From assembly GCA_024516035.1 (NCBI GenBank), contig CM044955.1, positions 50,631,074 to 50,695,073 of the forward strand: a stretch of DNA of 64,000 bases, written 5' to 3'. The notes under the pieces were generated by a model. That model saw nothing but the letters and a program-made list of their open reading frames with translations. It had not been told where the DNA came from and made no database searches. Positions 1 through 10,805 of this stretch are shown here, one piece after another. This stretch comes from Bactericera cockerelli. Its lineage: Eukaryota; Arthropoda; Insecta; Hemiptera; Triozidae. The position numbers and the translations under genes were made by a program. The first letter of the stretch is position 1. Every line of letters begins with the position of its first letter.

Positions 1-1687
1 CTAAAGTTCCATCACTGTTTTCCTACCTGCAGCAATGCTATACAAAAATCCTTCACATTTACTGTTCGGTGAAGATATTATTTCATCAATGGTAGGAGCT
101 CAACAAGGTGATCCGGCTGGGCCTCTCCTCTTTAGTTTGGTTTTACAACCCATTATTTACAAATTGAAAGCCAGCCTGAATCTTTGGTACTTGGACGACG
201 GAGTTTTAGGAGGAAGTCCTGATATTATTCTTCAAGATTTAGATCAGTTGGCAAAAGAAGCAAACCGAATCGGTTTAAAGATAAATCCTCAAAAGTGCGA
301 GCTCTATTTTTGTCATGGAAATGTTAATGATGAAACTATCCAATCCTTTCAACAATTGTTACCAGGTGTTCGTATTATAGGAAACGATGAGTTCATCATA
401 CTTGGAAGTCCTGTTTGTGAAGAAGCATTTGAATCACATTTCAACGAACGCTTTGAGAAATTGACTGTAATGTTTGAGAAAATGGAAAGCCTCAGTACTC
501 ATGTTGCATATTTTTTAATGAAGAACTGTACAACTATACCTAAACTGACATACTCTACTCGAACGACTCCAATGTGGATGTGCCCAGACAGTTTGCAGAA
601 GATTGACTCTTACATGAAACGAATAATGGAAAAGATCTTCAACACACAGTTATCAACTATTCAATGGACACAAGCTTCATTGCCAATTCGTTCTGGAGGT
701 TTAGGTTTGAGAAGAATATCAGATGTCAGTCTTCCAGCTTTTATTTCTTCGGCAAATGGAGTAATGTCCTTGGTTTCTATGATTTTAAAAACACCAAAAG
801 AAAATGTATCCATTTGTTATCTGGATGAAGCAATGAATACTTGGAATGGCAAATACACCAAGATTCCCATTGATATTGCAGTTCAAAAGGAATGGGACAA
901 GATTGTGGTGAACCATATCTTGGATGAAGAAATAAGATTGATAGATGACAATGATATTGCCCGCTTCAAGGCCCTGCAATGTAAAGAAGCAGGCGCGTGG
1001 TTGGAAGCAGTTCCCGCAAAACAAATTGGAACTCTGATTGAGAACAGGTCATTCCGCATTTGCATATGCTTGAGGTTAGGAAGTAACATTTGTAGGCCTC
1101 ACCCATGCATTTGTGGAATGTCAACTGTGGACAGCAGAGGTATCCATCCATTGAACTGTCAAAAAAGTACAGGGAGATTCAGTAGACATAGCTCAATCAA
1201 CAATGTTTTAAAAAGAGCTCTTGCTTCAGTAGATATACCATGCCAACTTGAACCGACAGGTCTAACATCCAACACTTCGGTTAGACCAGATGGCATATCT
1301 ATTGTACCTTGGTCAAACGGAAAAAATGTTTTATGGGATGTTACTTGCACGGATACTTTGGCTCCCTCTAACATAAAAAGATCAATTGAATCTAGAGGAG
1401 CAGCTGCTGAATGTGCTTCGAAAAACAAGAAAAGAAAATATGCAGAACTGTGTGATCAGTATACATTTGTAGGGTTTGCGGTAGAGACAATGGGTGTTTT
1501 CTGTGAAGATGCGAGGCGTTTTGTTCAAGAAATAGGAGCAATGTTGGTAGATAAATCTGGAATGAAGATGGCTGGGCAGTATCTATATCAGAGAATCAGC
1601 ATTGAGATACAGAAGGGCAACGCCGCAAGCATTGTTGGCGCATGTCCAGTCCCAGAAGATCTTAATGAAATATTTTATTTGAAATAG
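1..1687 (+). mobile_element. Non-LTR retrotransposon fragment: RT tail plus restriction-like endonuclease, frameshifted
   Basis: The open frame 35-1687 (550 aa) starts inside a reverse transcriptase domain: GAQQGDP at about residues 22-28 and the catalytic YLDD at about 51-54. The C-terminal third has a CxC...H...C knuckle (CICG near 357), then RPDG (about 417) and WDVTC (about 434), the layout of the PD-(D/E)XK restriction-like endonuclease of RLE-type retrotransposons. The thumb/linker lies between. The same frame has TAA at 2-4, but the frame starting at base 3 reads an RT-like stretch (FSYLQQCY) that switches into this frame near the A-run at 44-49, so one base appears lost there. The copy is therefore probably dead, and the 5' part lies outside the window. 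It is antisense to the adenylate cyclase gene. Clade assignment (R2/NeSL/Utopia-like groups) is not possible by eye. Confidence 0.85.
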
Positions 1688-1754
1688 TTTAAAATGTTCG
1701 AATTCCAAATATATAATTATCATTATCAGAATTATAGGATCTTTTCCTTGCATA

Positions 1755-1952
1755 TCCCAAAATCTAATTTTTGTCTATAATTCCTCTACTGGTTGCTGCT
1801 CACATTAAAGCAGCTACTCATTTTTTCTCACGAGGTACGAGTGGACCCTGGACATCCAAGTACACGGCAGAAAAAAGTCCTTCCCTGCTAGGAACGAACC
1901 CAGGTCATCGTGCGTGCAATACCTAGTGCGCTACCCACTTGACCACGGTGAC
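1755..1952 (-). mobile_element. tRNA-derived SINE, family A
   Basis: On the minus strand it starts GTCACCGTGG and has a tRNA-like A box followed by a B box (GGTTCGTTCC). It then shares a body containing GTACTTGGAT and GTGAGCAGC with the plus-strand copy at 61825-62030. It lies just behind the retrotransposon fragment at 1-1687. Confidence 0.75.
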
Positions 1953-2256
1953 TACTAAAACACTTTCAATATTATTATCTATACGTATAAAAATAAAGTT
2001 ACTAAAACCTATCTTACATTAACCCTTAAACTCATTATTTGGTCTTGTACGTGTGAGTGCTTGACACAAATACTATACGTTCTTAGAAGCTTTAGCTTAG
2101 GAAAAATACCTTTCTATATTTTATCTTGTTATTAAAAAAAAATAAAAAAAAATAAAAATAAAAAAAAATAATCTCTCTGCCCATAGAGTGCGCTTTGATA
2201 ATCTCGAAGAGTTAATTGTTAACCCTTCGCTGCACACGCAAGATCTTAACCCTCAC

Positions 2257-2442
2257 CTGGTCCTCCTTGTGCGACTGCTTGAACACGAGCGTGAACAGGT
2301 TGACGTGCGTGCTCTTCTCTCTGTCCACAGAGCGCGCCTCAATCGCCTGGGAGAGATACTTGTTGACGCGGTTGCTGGGGGTGTGGTAGACGCTGGAGTG
2401 CCGCTTCTTGAAGGGACGCTTGAACTTGTCGGTTACTTTGGC
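2257..2442 (-). CDS. rut: Adenylate cyclase exon: linker after C1b
   Basis: 62 codons, phase 0 at both ends, acceptor CAG at 2443-2445 and donor GTGAGG. The peptide starts AKVTDKFKRPFKKRHSS and contains NRVNKYLSQAIEARSVDREK, the conserved segment just before transmembrane helix 7 in rutabaga/ADCY1-type cyclases. It ends HKEDQ, so the second membrane block must lie to the left of the window start or in unrecognised exons. The exon is much more GC-rich than its surroundings. Confidence 0.93.
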
Positions 2443-2464
2443 CTGGTGAGAAAGGGAGAGGTTG

Positions 2465-2598
2465 TATTATTATTATTCAACAATTTCGATCGATCTTTAT
2501 TTACAATTTTTTAAATACAGGTGCAATCAAAAGGTATAATTAATTATTAAAGATAAACAAAGTTTGATCAAGGGTGGTGATAATGCCTTTGGCATTCT
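2465..2598 (-). repeat. Short interspersed repeat, family F
   Basis: One of four copies (also 12861-12982, 18608-18729, 33426-33550). On the minus strand it begins at a small hairpin (AATGCCAAAGGCATT), passes CACCACCCTTGATCAA and ends near TTGTTGAATAATAATAAT. All four copies begin at the same place, so this looks like a defined short element of about 125 bp with a (TAA)n-type tail rather than random 5' truncations. Confidence 0.6.
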
Positions 2599-2599
2599 C

Positions 2600-3850
2600 T
2601 GGAGAGAGTATTAGCTGGAGAGTTTAAAACTTTTTTCGGGACAGGTAAATTCAGAAAGACTAGAGTTACGTCAGAAATGACGTTTTGTACTTAGAAGGGT
2701 CGGGGTGCAATAGTTCTAAATAATGGACGAAGCACATAGATATTTCTGTAAGAAAAGACTCATAAGATAATGTAAGGGGGGAGCGTTTTTATTTAAAAAT
2801 AATTATAACCAAATTTCAACATATAGCCATAAGCTTGGGATTTTTTTTTTCTCATTAAATCACAAGTATACCTGGAAATGTCGAGGCTACATGATGAACA
2901 CGATAGTTTTAGTTTATACTTTCACAAGTGGGAAAAATCTTGTTTAATGGAAGTTTCCAAGTATTCTCTAGCTTCCTGCGATGATAAATGGTACTGTCGA
3001 TTTCAGAAAAGTTAAAAGCCGTTTAGTCTACACTCTACAACATAATAGTAAATAAAGTGAGAGTAATGTTGCACGAAAAAGTAACAAAAAAGCCACAAAC
3101 TAAAAATAATAAAGACCTAAAATGCCCATAACACAAATGTAACACAAAGGCTTTCCATCTAGTGTGACCGATATTTCATACGGGACAGGCCATCATAAAA
3201 TCAAAATGTGTGAAAAGCTAGAAAAAAAATATAATAAAAGAGACATTAACTTTGGCATAAAAAAAGGACTGGTCAAAGGAAAATAAAATGTTCGCTTTAT
3301 CGTGGGGCTAGGTATAGAGTGCTATATCGAGGGGTTCTCTATATTGTGACTAGTGGCGGACAGATGCTTTGCTAGTGTTTGTTCGGAAGGGTTATAACTT
3401 GGTTCTGAGAAATGGTTTTTTTTTTCTCGTTCATACCAGATATCGTAAAATTGCACTTAATGATGTATTTCAAGTCCAGTGAATTTGCAAATTTTGAACT
3501 ACCTTGAATATTTTAAATAAATATGTAGGTCAGTGTGTTCTTCCGGATTTGTGTTTTTTGATAGTACATAGATACTATGGATATAAATATAAATTAAATA
3601 TACCCGCTCGTAGATGATATTTCATATACATATGTTGTATAGAAGGTGAATGAAAAAATTGACGTCGACCTCTACAAAATCTCATCTTAAGTTTCAATAA
3701 TGAAATTTTGTGCCACAATAATTGTTTTTTTCATATTTTTATGTAATAATAAATTTATCGACCTTTTATGACTTTCCTTTGGATTAGAACATTCATTATT
3801 GAACAACCTTTTTGGCTTAGCTCATCATACTGTTAATGAAGTGGTCATAA
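2600..3850. other. AT-rich intronic sequence
   Basis: No coding signal, recognisable RNA gene or transposon boundary seen. It lies within the cyclase intron between exons 4516-4632 and 2257-2442. Confidence 0.6.
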
Positions 3851-3851
3851 A

Positions 3852-4232
3852 AGTGAATTGTAAAATTGCCACTATTATTTACGGTAGGTATTGGATAATG
3901 TATTATTTTCTAATGTTAGATTTAGGATATTTAAAAATAATTGAAAAATAGAGGAATGCTAGTACACAAAACATTGTTTTCCTATTCTTCCTTCTAGCGA
4001 GGAATGCTAGTACAAAAAAAAAACATTGCTCATAAAACATTGTTTCCTATTTTTTCTTCTAGCTAAAACTTGAGCCAGTGTGCCACGCTGTTTTTAGAAC
4101 TTTTTCAGAACAATGTTTTACTTGCATTCCTCTCTATTTTTCAATCATTTATTAATATCCCAAATTTTACATTAGAAAAAAATATTATCATAAACCGTAA
4201 TAGAAGTAACAACTTTACACTACGGTAGTAAA
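3852..4232. repeat. Inverted-repeat (MITE-like) element
   Basis: The left arm (about 3860-3967: TTTACGG ... TATTTTCTAATGTTAGATTT ... GAAAAATAGAGGAATGC) is the diverged reverse complement of the right arm (about 4125-4230). The spacer holds a local direct duplication (GAGGAATGCTAGTAC at about 3953 and 4000). Exact ends and target duplication were not determined. Confidence 0.5.
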
Positions 4233-4283
4233 TTTTGGTAGCAAGTGTGTTTATTAAGAAAATGCGAGGATCAGTTTAGGATG

Positions 4284-4556
4284 AAGTGTCGTATGTGCAT
4301 GGAATCAGGTACATTGACGTGTGGACTCACCTTACTATTAATGTTTTGTATGTGCATGGAATCACTCACCTTACTATTATTGTTTCGTATGTGCATGGAA
4401 TCAGGTAACATTGACGTATGGACCTCACCTTACTATTATTGTTTCGTATGTGCATGGAATCACTCACCTTACTATTATTGTTTCGTATGTGCAATATGTG
4501 CATGGAATCACTCACCTTACTATTATTGTTTCGTATGTGCATGGAATCAGGTACAT
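4284..4556. repeat. Minisatellite (39-bp basic unit) with repeated 5' splice-site motifs
   Basis: The minus-strand unit runs GTGAGTGATTCC...AATAATAGTAAG (39 bp). Copies are spaced 48, 39, 59 and 39 bp, with the junction AAG|GTGAG(T/G) at 4516, 4468, 4429, 4370 and 4331. A longer motif, GTCAATGTACCTGATTCC, also recurs near 4560, 4410 and 4315. The array begins inside or directly at the end of a probable cyclase exon. Confidence 0.85.
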
Positions 4557-4632
4557 TGACAAAGACGCGGCTGTTGGCCCCGCCCCCTCCGCTGTTCGGT
4601 TCTGCATGCAGCGCCCTCTGAAGGTCCAGAAC
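4516..4632 (-). CDS. rut: Probable adenylate cyclase exon in the C1b linker, with several possible 3' ends
   Basis: The minus strand has acceptor TCCGCAG, then an open, unusually GC-rich stretch starting VLDLQRALHAEPNSGGGG. With donor AAG|GTGAGT at 4516 it is 39 codons, phase 0 at both ends, exactly compatible with the flanking phase-0 exons 8116-8295 and 2257-2442. A shorter version ending at AAT|GTACCT (4555, 26 codons) also keeps phase. The last 13 codons of the longer form (VPDSMHIRNNNSK) already belong to the minisatellite. The position fits the poorly conserved C1b linker of this family; I do not recognise the peptide itself, so the exon call rests on phase, GC content and splice sites. 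Confidence 0.6.
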
Positions 4633-5436
4633 CTGCGGATTCAAGTGAAAACATTTTTTTTTTAGTATCGGAAAAGAACGAATTTAAAAAAAAAATCAGT
4701 CTTGAGATATTCTGGCATGCACATATTTTTTGAATCTATTACAAATTTAAAACGTTAGGAAAAATAAAAGAACTTCATGCGTTCTGATTACAATTATTTA
4801 ATTCAAATAACTCTTTAAAAAAATAAAGCAACAGTAAGGTATATCTGGATTCGTCGCTAACTCACAGGACTCTTCTGTGGGACGCCCAGAAGGATTTCAT
4901 TTTGGGGAAGTATCACCTTTCACAGTCTAATTCGCCTGGACTATTTCACTGTCTAATTCGCCTGGACTATTGTGATATTTTCCGAGGAAGAACCCTAGTG
5001 TGAATTAGCTATTATTTTTATTTTTGCTTTCTTCTTGGTGTCGACAACATTATGTTTCATTTCTACCATCTGGCGGAGGTTTATCTAGAATCTAGATCAT
5101 AGAAGCTACAAAACAGAATATTACTACAAGCGTCTGTAACAGCCAGCTGTTTTTTCATTACTTCATAGTAAAAAAAGCTATAAAACAGCATAACAGTGTA
5201 TAACAGTTATGACACTCATCTTTTCTCTAATGAAACTTTTTAATTAATATCAAATGAAGATTTCATTATTTCAGAACAGAGTATCTGATTTTCTACATAG
5301 TTGAATCTATACACTCGGCGCTTGAATTATTTGATACTCGGAGAAAAAAATGGAAATTCTAGACTTACCTCATTATAAGAGATGTTGATGATGTAGCTCC
5401 CGCAAACTTTTCAATATCAAATTCCGACTTCTCAAC

Positions 5437-5668
5437 ATCATATCATTCGATATGGGGTCTCACCCTCCATCCGCTGGGAACTTACATATGCATCAGCCAC
5501 CCATTTAAACCTCACCCAGCCAGGAAAAACCAGCATTTGAACTTGAATAGTCACCTATCGAAGCGGTCTCTTGCTACACCGTTGCTTAACTTCAGTGATC
5601 TTACGAGAACTGGTGCACTGGTGTATTCAACGTGCCATCTGGTGCACTGGTGTATTCAACGTGCCATC
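5437..5668 (-). mobile_element. 5S-rRNA-derived SINE, degenerate copy
   Basis: Reverse complement of the 5S-like module (GTTGAATACACC, GAAGTTAAGCAACG, then a region matching GGATGGGTGACC) followed by the shared tail (CTGGGTGAGG...). A 25-bp piece at the 5S-like 5' end (GGTGTATTCAACGTGCCATC) is duplicated at about 5620-5665. Confidence 0.7.
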
Positions 5669-5669
5669 G

Positions 5670-5930
5670 ACACTGGTGACCACATAATATTAACACTCAG
5701 GGTCAGGTGGTAGAATTTTTTTTAAAAGCATTAACCTCTTCTAGTGGTTACCTTCCACTTCTTCTTCTTCTTCTTCTTCTTTTGCTCTGTCTTATCCCGC
5801 TTGAGCAGGGTCGACGTTGTTCAACCTCATGGTTGAGGTTGGTTGGCTTTGGCACATTATTTACGGCTGGATACCCTTCCTAACGCCCTAATAGTGGTTA
5901 CCTTCCACTAAAGGGTGTATTTTTTTTGTT
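5670..5930 (+). mobile_element. SINE family C copy interrupted by a nested insertion
   Basis: Its pieces (GACCACATAATA, CTCAGGGTCAGGTGGTAGA, AGCATTAACCTC, TAGTGGTTACCTTCCACT, AAAGGGTGT) match the family-C copies at 21110-21280 and 28449-28652. The copy is split by the element at 5760-5891. Confidence 0.75.
5760..5891 (-). mobile_element. Short retroposon with (AAG)n tail and 18-bp target duplication
   Basis: The insert is flanked by perfect copies of TAGTGGTTACCTTCCACT (5742-5759 and 5892-5909). On the minus strand it carries GGATAAGACAGAGC just before a tail of AAG repeats, with GGGTATCCAGCCG near its 5' end, a sequence style shared by RTE-mobilised short elements. A related fragment is at 30966-31060. 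Confidence 0.85.
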
Positions 5931-6589
5931 ACCTAGGCATCTGAGCAGGACGTTTAATACAGTTTTTTCACTACAGTGATATAAGAAACTGTACCTCTCA
6001 CGGTGATGGAAAAAAAAAAACAATCCACACAAAACGAACCACTGTGGAACACAGTCTACTTATCGTGCACTTCACAAGATCTACCATCCATAGTACAACT
6101 AGCGATGTGCTAATTTGCCAAATCTAGGAATCTGCATGCTACTTACCGCGTCCTGAAATCAAATGGCAAAACAAAACCACAGGCAAATAAGTGAGAGAGC
6201 GACGGGCAAGACGATGTTTTGAACAGAAAACCTAAAATTTGATGAAAAAGAAAAGAAAAAAAAAAGAGTAGGAAAAATTTCAATACCTTCTGTACCTTAC
6301 CGGTATTGGAAAAAATAATAGCAACCTTACATAACAGTCAAATGAAACACGTGTTCTAAGCACAAAATACTGAAAATAGAGCATGCTGTTCTTTTTTTCT
6401 TTCATAGACAAGGTTCCCGTTTTTCCCCTTTTGTAAATTTGAACCAGGAGGTTCTTTTCTTTTTTAATGAGAGTAGGGATTTTCATCCATGTACTCAGCT
6501 CAGGTATATTAGATCGTTTCACTGAGAAGATAAAAAGACGGGAATATAAAAATAGCCAAGGCAGGAATAGGAAACATTGTCCCCCTTTT

Positions 6590-6680
6590 ATTCTCAGAAA
6601 TATTATTTTTTGCGGGAATCAAACCCGAAACCTAAAAGTTTAATGGCATTAGCATATTAACCCTCTTAATAAAACAGGCT
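6590..6680 (-). repeat. Decayed tRNA-like SINE head
   Basis: Minus-strand GGTTTGATTCCCGC resembles a Pol III B box preceded by a tRNA-like stretch (GTTAATATGC...). Too decayed to place in a family. Confidence 0.35.
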
Positions 6681-6842
6681 AAAAAATGCCAAATAGTATT
6701 CCCATTAAACAAAATAAATTATCTATGCTAGTATGAATGTAAATGGACTCCTTCGACTAGGGTTCAATAGTCCAAGAAGAAGACAAACATATTATAATAT
6801 TCCTTTTATTTTGAATTTCATGTAATTTGAAAACAACTGCGT

Positions 6843-6872
6843 AAGAGATCACTGAAGTTAAGCAACGTCAAG
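6843..6872 (+). repeat. 5S rRNA-like fragment
   Basis: GATCACTGAAGTTAAGCAAC followed by GTC matches the region of 5S rRNA holding the internal A box. It is closer to 5S than to the SINE copies in the window, but only about 30 bp long. Confidence 0.55.
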
Positions 6873-7109
6873 CTAGGAGAAATTTTGGATTCCCTGCCTT
6901 GGCGCCGTGCCACGAATCCATTCGTTGTCAAACATGTTTCTGCTGTTACTTTAGCTCCACTAAGGCTGGATGAGATTAATTTCAGTAGCTGGGTCAGCTA
7001 TGAATCAAGGAACCTTTTTAAAACCCAAAAGCAAGCAATAACGATAAAAATTGATTGTGAGCAGCTTCTGGACTACTCAGTGCGGTATATCTACAAAATC
7101 TACTAACGT

Positions 7110-7770
7110 ATTCAATTTATTGTTCATAACAGACTAAGCAGGTAGAGTACGTACCTACGTCACCGAGTTCTCTCCCGACCCAAATTTGGGTCAGGTAGGT
7201 ACCACGAGTTTCTCTCCCGCTCATGGTTTTATCAACACCAAATTTTCTCCCGTCGCTTGCATTTTTACCTGAGTTTATACCTACATAGTTTAGGCCTAGC
7301 ATAAATTTTATAATAGAAAGGAACACATAATAGGTATCATTGAATTAGACCTGAGGCATGGCCTTCTTTGTATTTTTCCTAACCCTATGATAAACCCAAG
7401 GCATGGCCTTCTATGTATTTTACCTAACCCTACTATATTCCTGAGGCATGGCCTTCTACTTATTTTACCTAACCCTACTATACACTCAAGGCATTGAATT
7501 TCATTAGTTGAGATTTTAAAGATTTCCTTATAAAAAGCTGATTCTTATATAAAAATGATAATTTTCTAGTTTTCATTCTCTTAAATACCTAAGTAATGTA
7601 AAAAAGCATGGTCTTATTTCCGGGAGAGAATTCGTTGTAAACCCTTCAAATAGCGGGAGAGAACTCGTGGTGACCCCTGCAACAAGCCGGAGAGAACTCG
7701 GATAAGAAAAGGTCAACGGGAGAGAACTCGTTACCTCCCAATTTTTAACACAAGAATAAAAACTACACAA
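7110..7770. repeat. Cluster of oppositely oriented CGGGAGAGAACTCG motifs around a 55-bp tandem repeat
   Basis: Three copies of the motif are in inverse orientation (CGAGTTCTCTCCCG near 7163, 7207, 7240) and four in direct orientation (near 7618, 7652, 7688, 7718). Between them are about four tandem units containing AGGCATGGCCTTCT and CCTAACCCTA (7350-7495). The layout resembles the subterminal repeats of a non-autonomous DNA transposon, but no terminal repeat or target duplication was identified. Confidence 0.55.
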
Positions 7771-8115
7771 CTAGGTGCCATAAAAAAATACTATCCTTAT
7801 TTAAGACAAAGAGTTTAGTACCTTAGTAATTAATGGTAAGTACTTAAATCTTTGTGAACGATGCATGTCAGTAGTATTATTCAAAACACGCATCTGTTAA
7901 GTAACACAATCACTAGAGTAAACATTTGACATAAATATTGATAGCATTTTATATTAAAAATCAAATAAAAGAAAACCAGTTGCTGAAAAGATGTTAATTT
8001 TATTCTGAACGCAACATTAAAATCTTATTAAAAAATAAAAAAAAGTCATTCGTAAAACTCACAAGACAAAAATTCAACGACACAAGGACGTTGAAATCAA
8101 ATGGAAGGGACTTAC

Positions 8116-8295
8116 CTTGCGGGACTGAGGCTTATGTTCTTGCACGGCGGCCATGTTGGAAAAAGGAACCTCCATGGAGTACTTGATCGAGTGCAGTAGC
8201 TGGACAACGACATTAGACACATTTTTGAATGATAATTTACGTTTCTGTGCCGCGCCGAGAGCGTTCCTAACTTGTAAGGTATTGAACAGCAAGGG
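8116..8295 (-). CDS. rut: Adenylate cyclase exon: C1b with calmodulin-binding helix
   Basis: 60 codons, phase 0/0, acceptor CAG at 8296-8298, donor AAG|GTAAGT. The peptide begins PLLFNTLQVRNALGAA and contains KRKLSFKNVSNVVVQLLHSI followed by PFSN. This basic-hydrophobic segment aligns with the C1b calmodulin-binding region that makes ADCY1/rutabaga responsive to calcium. It is the exon that separates this gene from the calcium-insensitive cyclase classes. The exon ends HKPQSRK and is followed by the probable exon at 4516-4632. Confidence 0.95.
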
Positions 8296-8914
8296 CTGGA
8301 AAAGGGTAAAACCACAGGGTGGTCGTTTTGCGTCCATCGATCGAAATTTTAAAATTGGATTCAAGAGTAAGAAAATACGAATAAAGTAGAAAGGGGAGTA
8401 AGAGCAAAAAATCTAGATTCTAAAGGAAAAAGGTAAAAGTTTCAAGTATAATCGGGGCAAAATATAAGGTAAATCTAAAGAAATCATTCGACAAGGAGTA
8501 AAAGGAACTACTTTGGTTACCTGGAAAATATTTGTAAAGAGAGCAGCGAGAATGCAAGGAAAGCTTAGAAATGCAGCTTTGTCAGACAGTGGCAAAGTTT
8601 TTGTACTTTATTTTCGTGGCAGAAAAGTAATAAGCGAAAAGGTATTTTGCGAACGTGTCGACTGAGACGTTTAGTAACTTAAGTTCAAGGTGACGCTTCT
8701 TCGGTTACGAAGGCACTAACTTAAGAGATACAGTTTTATTGCAAAATGGTGCTGCCCACATATTTGAAGGTTGCTAACACAGCATATCAATCAATACATA
8801 AGAGTACATCTTTTTTTTTAATCATATATTTTCTTTTCTTTTTTCTTAATGGGTTTTCCGTAAGAACCATGTAGTCCATGTACGTACAATGACAAATGTG
8901 ACCGATCTAAGTAG

Positions 8915-9065
8915 TTGGAACGAAAAGGCAGTCGATTCGTAACCTGGAAGTCGGTGGTTCGAGTCCCAGACATTGGGAATAGTGAAAAAGTTTGCATATT
9001 TGTATTATTCACAATTACTCATACTTGGTTAAGTTGGTTTACTATTCGAGTAATTGTACCAACAC
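8915..9065 (+). mobile_element. tRNA-derived SINE, family B
   Basis: A tRNA-like head (AGTAGTTGG...GTAACCTGGAAGTCGGTGG, then B box GGTTCGAGTCC) is followed by the family body (ACTCATACTTGG... TACCAACACAAATATGACAAC). It is related to the copies at 62650-62820 and 62870-63010. Confidence 0.7.
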
Positions 9066-9424
9066 AAATATGACAACTTCAATGATTAAATAAGTGTTAC
9101 CTGTATGTCTATGGACTATATTGTACCTACTAAAGACAGTGGCGTAGAAAAATATTAGTTGGGAATCTAAGGATACCCTCCCTTAAAATCAATAGTTAAT
9201 TTTGCTTTGTAAAGTACAGCATGAATGCCAAGGGGTACGTTTTACATATAAATTCAATACTGCAAATCCCACCAACAGGTAACAAAATGATACCTGTGGG
9301 GCGAACTGAAAAAAAAGTTACGAATCGAAGAACTATTGTCCTGTGTAGATTTTCGAAGACTGGAATTGACCTCGAGTATGTATGGTATAGTTGGGTGACT
9401 TTGGTGACAGGTTAGGGATTAGCA

Positions 9425-9808
9425 TCAGATTTGACAAGCAGAGGAGGAGAGAAAAAGAGAGAGAAGACGCGAAAAGATATAACGTCAAGGAGAGGGAGAG
9501 AGACGGAAGAAAGAAACAGGATAGAGGATAGAAGGTCAAGGAGAGGGATAAAGATAGGAGAAAGAACACAAAGAGAGAGAGAGAAAGAGGGAAGAATATG
9601 AAACGTCAAGGAAAGGAGAGGGAGAGAGACAGAAGAAGGGAAAAGGATAGAGAGGAACAGGAGAAGAGATAGAAGGTCAAGGAAAGGAGGGGAAGAGAGA
9701 TAGGAGAAAGAACACAGAGAGAGAGAGAGAGCGAGAGGGGGGGAGAGAGAGAGAGAAGGAAGGAGATGGAAAGTCAAGGAGAGGAGGGGAATAGAGATAT
9801 GAGGAAGA

Positions 9809-9861
<53 letters not shown>

Positions 9862-9905
9862 CAGAGAGAGAGAGAGAAAAGAAAGGTTGAGATAGGAGGA
9901 GAGAA
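9425..9905. repeat. GA-rich low-complexity tract with ~55-90-bp internal duplications
   Basis: Repeated blocks of GAGAGAGA, AGAAAGAACACAGAGAG and GTCAAGGA(G/A)AGGAGGGGA alternate. Long predicted peptides here are Ser/Leu- or Arg/Glu-repeat artefacts. Confidence 0.9.
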
Positions 9906-10614
9906 CCTTTCTCCAAAGGTCAAAGGCTTAAGCTTGACAGTCAATCTTCTCATTTGAATTTAGTATTTGTTTCGAATCCGCCATTCCATCTAACTTCCTA
10001 ACTTCTGACACCCTAATCCCGAACATGTATCGGAAGAGCACAGATGCAGCATCCATCCTAAAATAGAATACAATTGAACTGTGTAAAAATTAGTTCCTAT
10101 TAGTACAATTACAGTTACATCTCGGGGTTTTTTTTTCATAAACATTTTCTCAATATACTGTTCTCATTCTATGACCTATAGAAAGGAAAGTAAATTAAGG
10201 AAGTATTGTGGTTTTTAAACATAATACAGGTCCTTCCGATTTTTAGTATTAGAATCTCATCGGAAGTAAAATCCATGTTTGTGATGTTCACATCGAAGCC
10301 TACTTCTCTCACATGCTGAAATTACCCTTTTCAGGTTTCAACCATCTAAAGCTTTATCCAGAAATCTCCCCTTCTTTATCCCTCTCACACACACTCTCTG
10401 TCTCTTTCTTTCTCTCTCTTCTCCCTCGTTTGTATGCCCTCTCGCCTTTTTTTTTTTTGGCTTTCTTTAAAGTGGCAGGGTTCTCACATGTGAGCTCTTC
10501 CACTCAACTTTTTTTTTACCACAGTACGGCCCCTATAGCTTCCACGATCACAAATATATTTTCTTAACGACTCTATAAATTTTCAAGAGCCTAGCTTTGT
10601 TAAATAAAAATAGA

Positions 10615-10805
10615 AAAATCGTTTTGAATTTTCATCAAAACGGCCCCCATTTGGCCCCGAGTGGCCTAATCTATAGGTACAATTCTACCCAAAAACTATA
10701 GGTACAATTCTAGGACCCCAATGAACATGTATACTAAATTTCAACAATTTTGAAGTATCTGGTCGAGAGTTATCGCGGAATGGACAGACAAACAGACAAA
10801 CGTCC
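10615..10805 (+). repeat. Interspersed repeat fragment
   Basis: Contains a local duplication of TATAGGTACAATTCTA and ends with GTCGAGAGTTATCGCGG...GACAGACAAACAGACAAACG, a style common to dispersed arthropod repeats. No ends defined. Confidence 0.45.

Noticed and set aside
7159..7740. CRISPR-like array (spaced repeats)
   Set aside because: Only a few irregularly spaced motifs in two orientations in a eukaryotic intron.
9333..9957. Ser/Leu-rich and Arg/Glu-repeat frames
   Set aside because: GA microsatellite translation; the same applies at 37627-38025, 50161-50768, 55695-55990 and 57207-57579.
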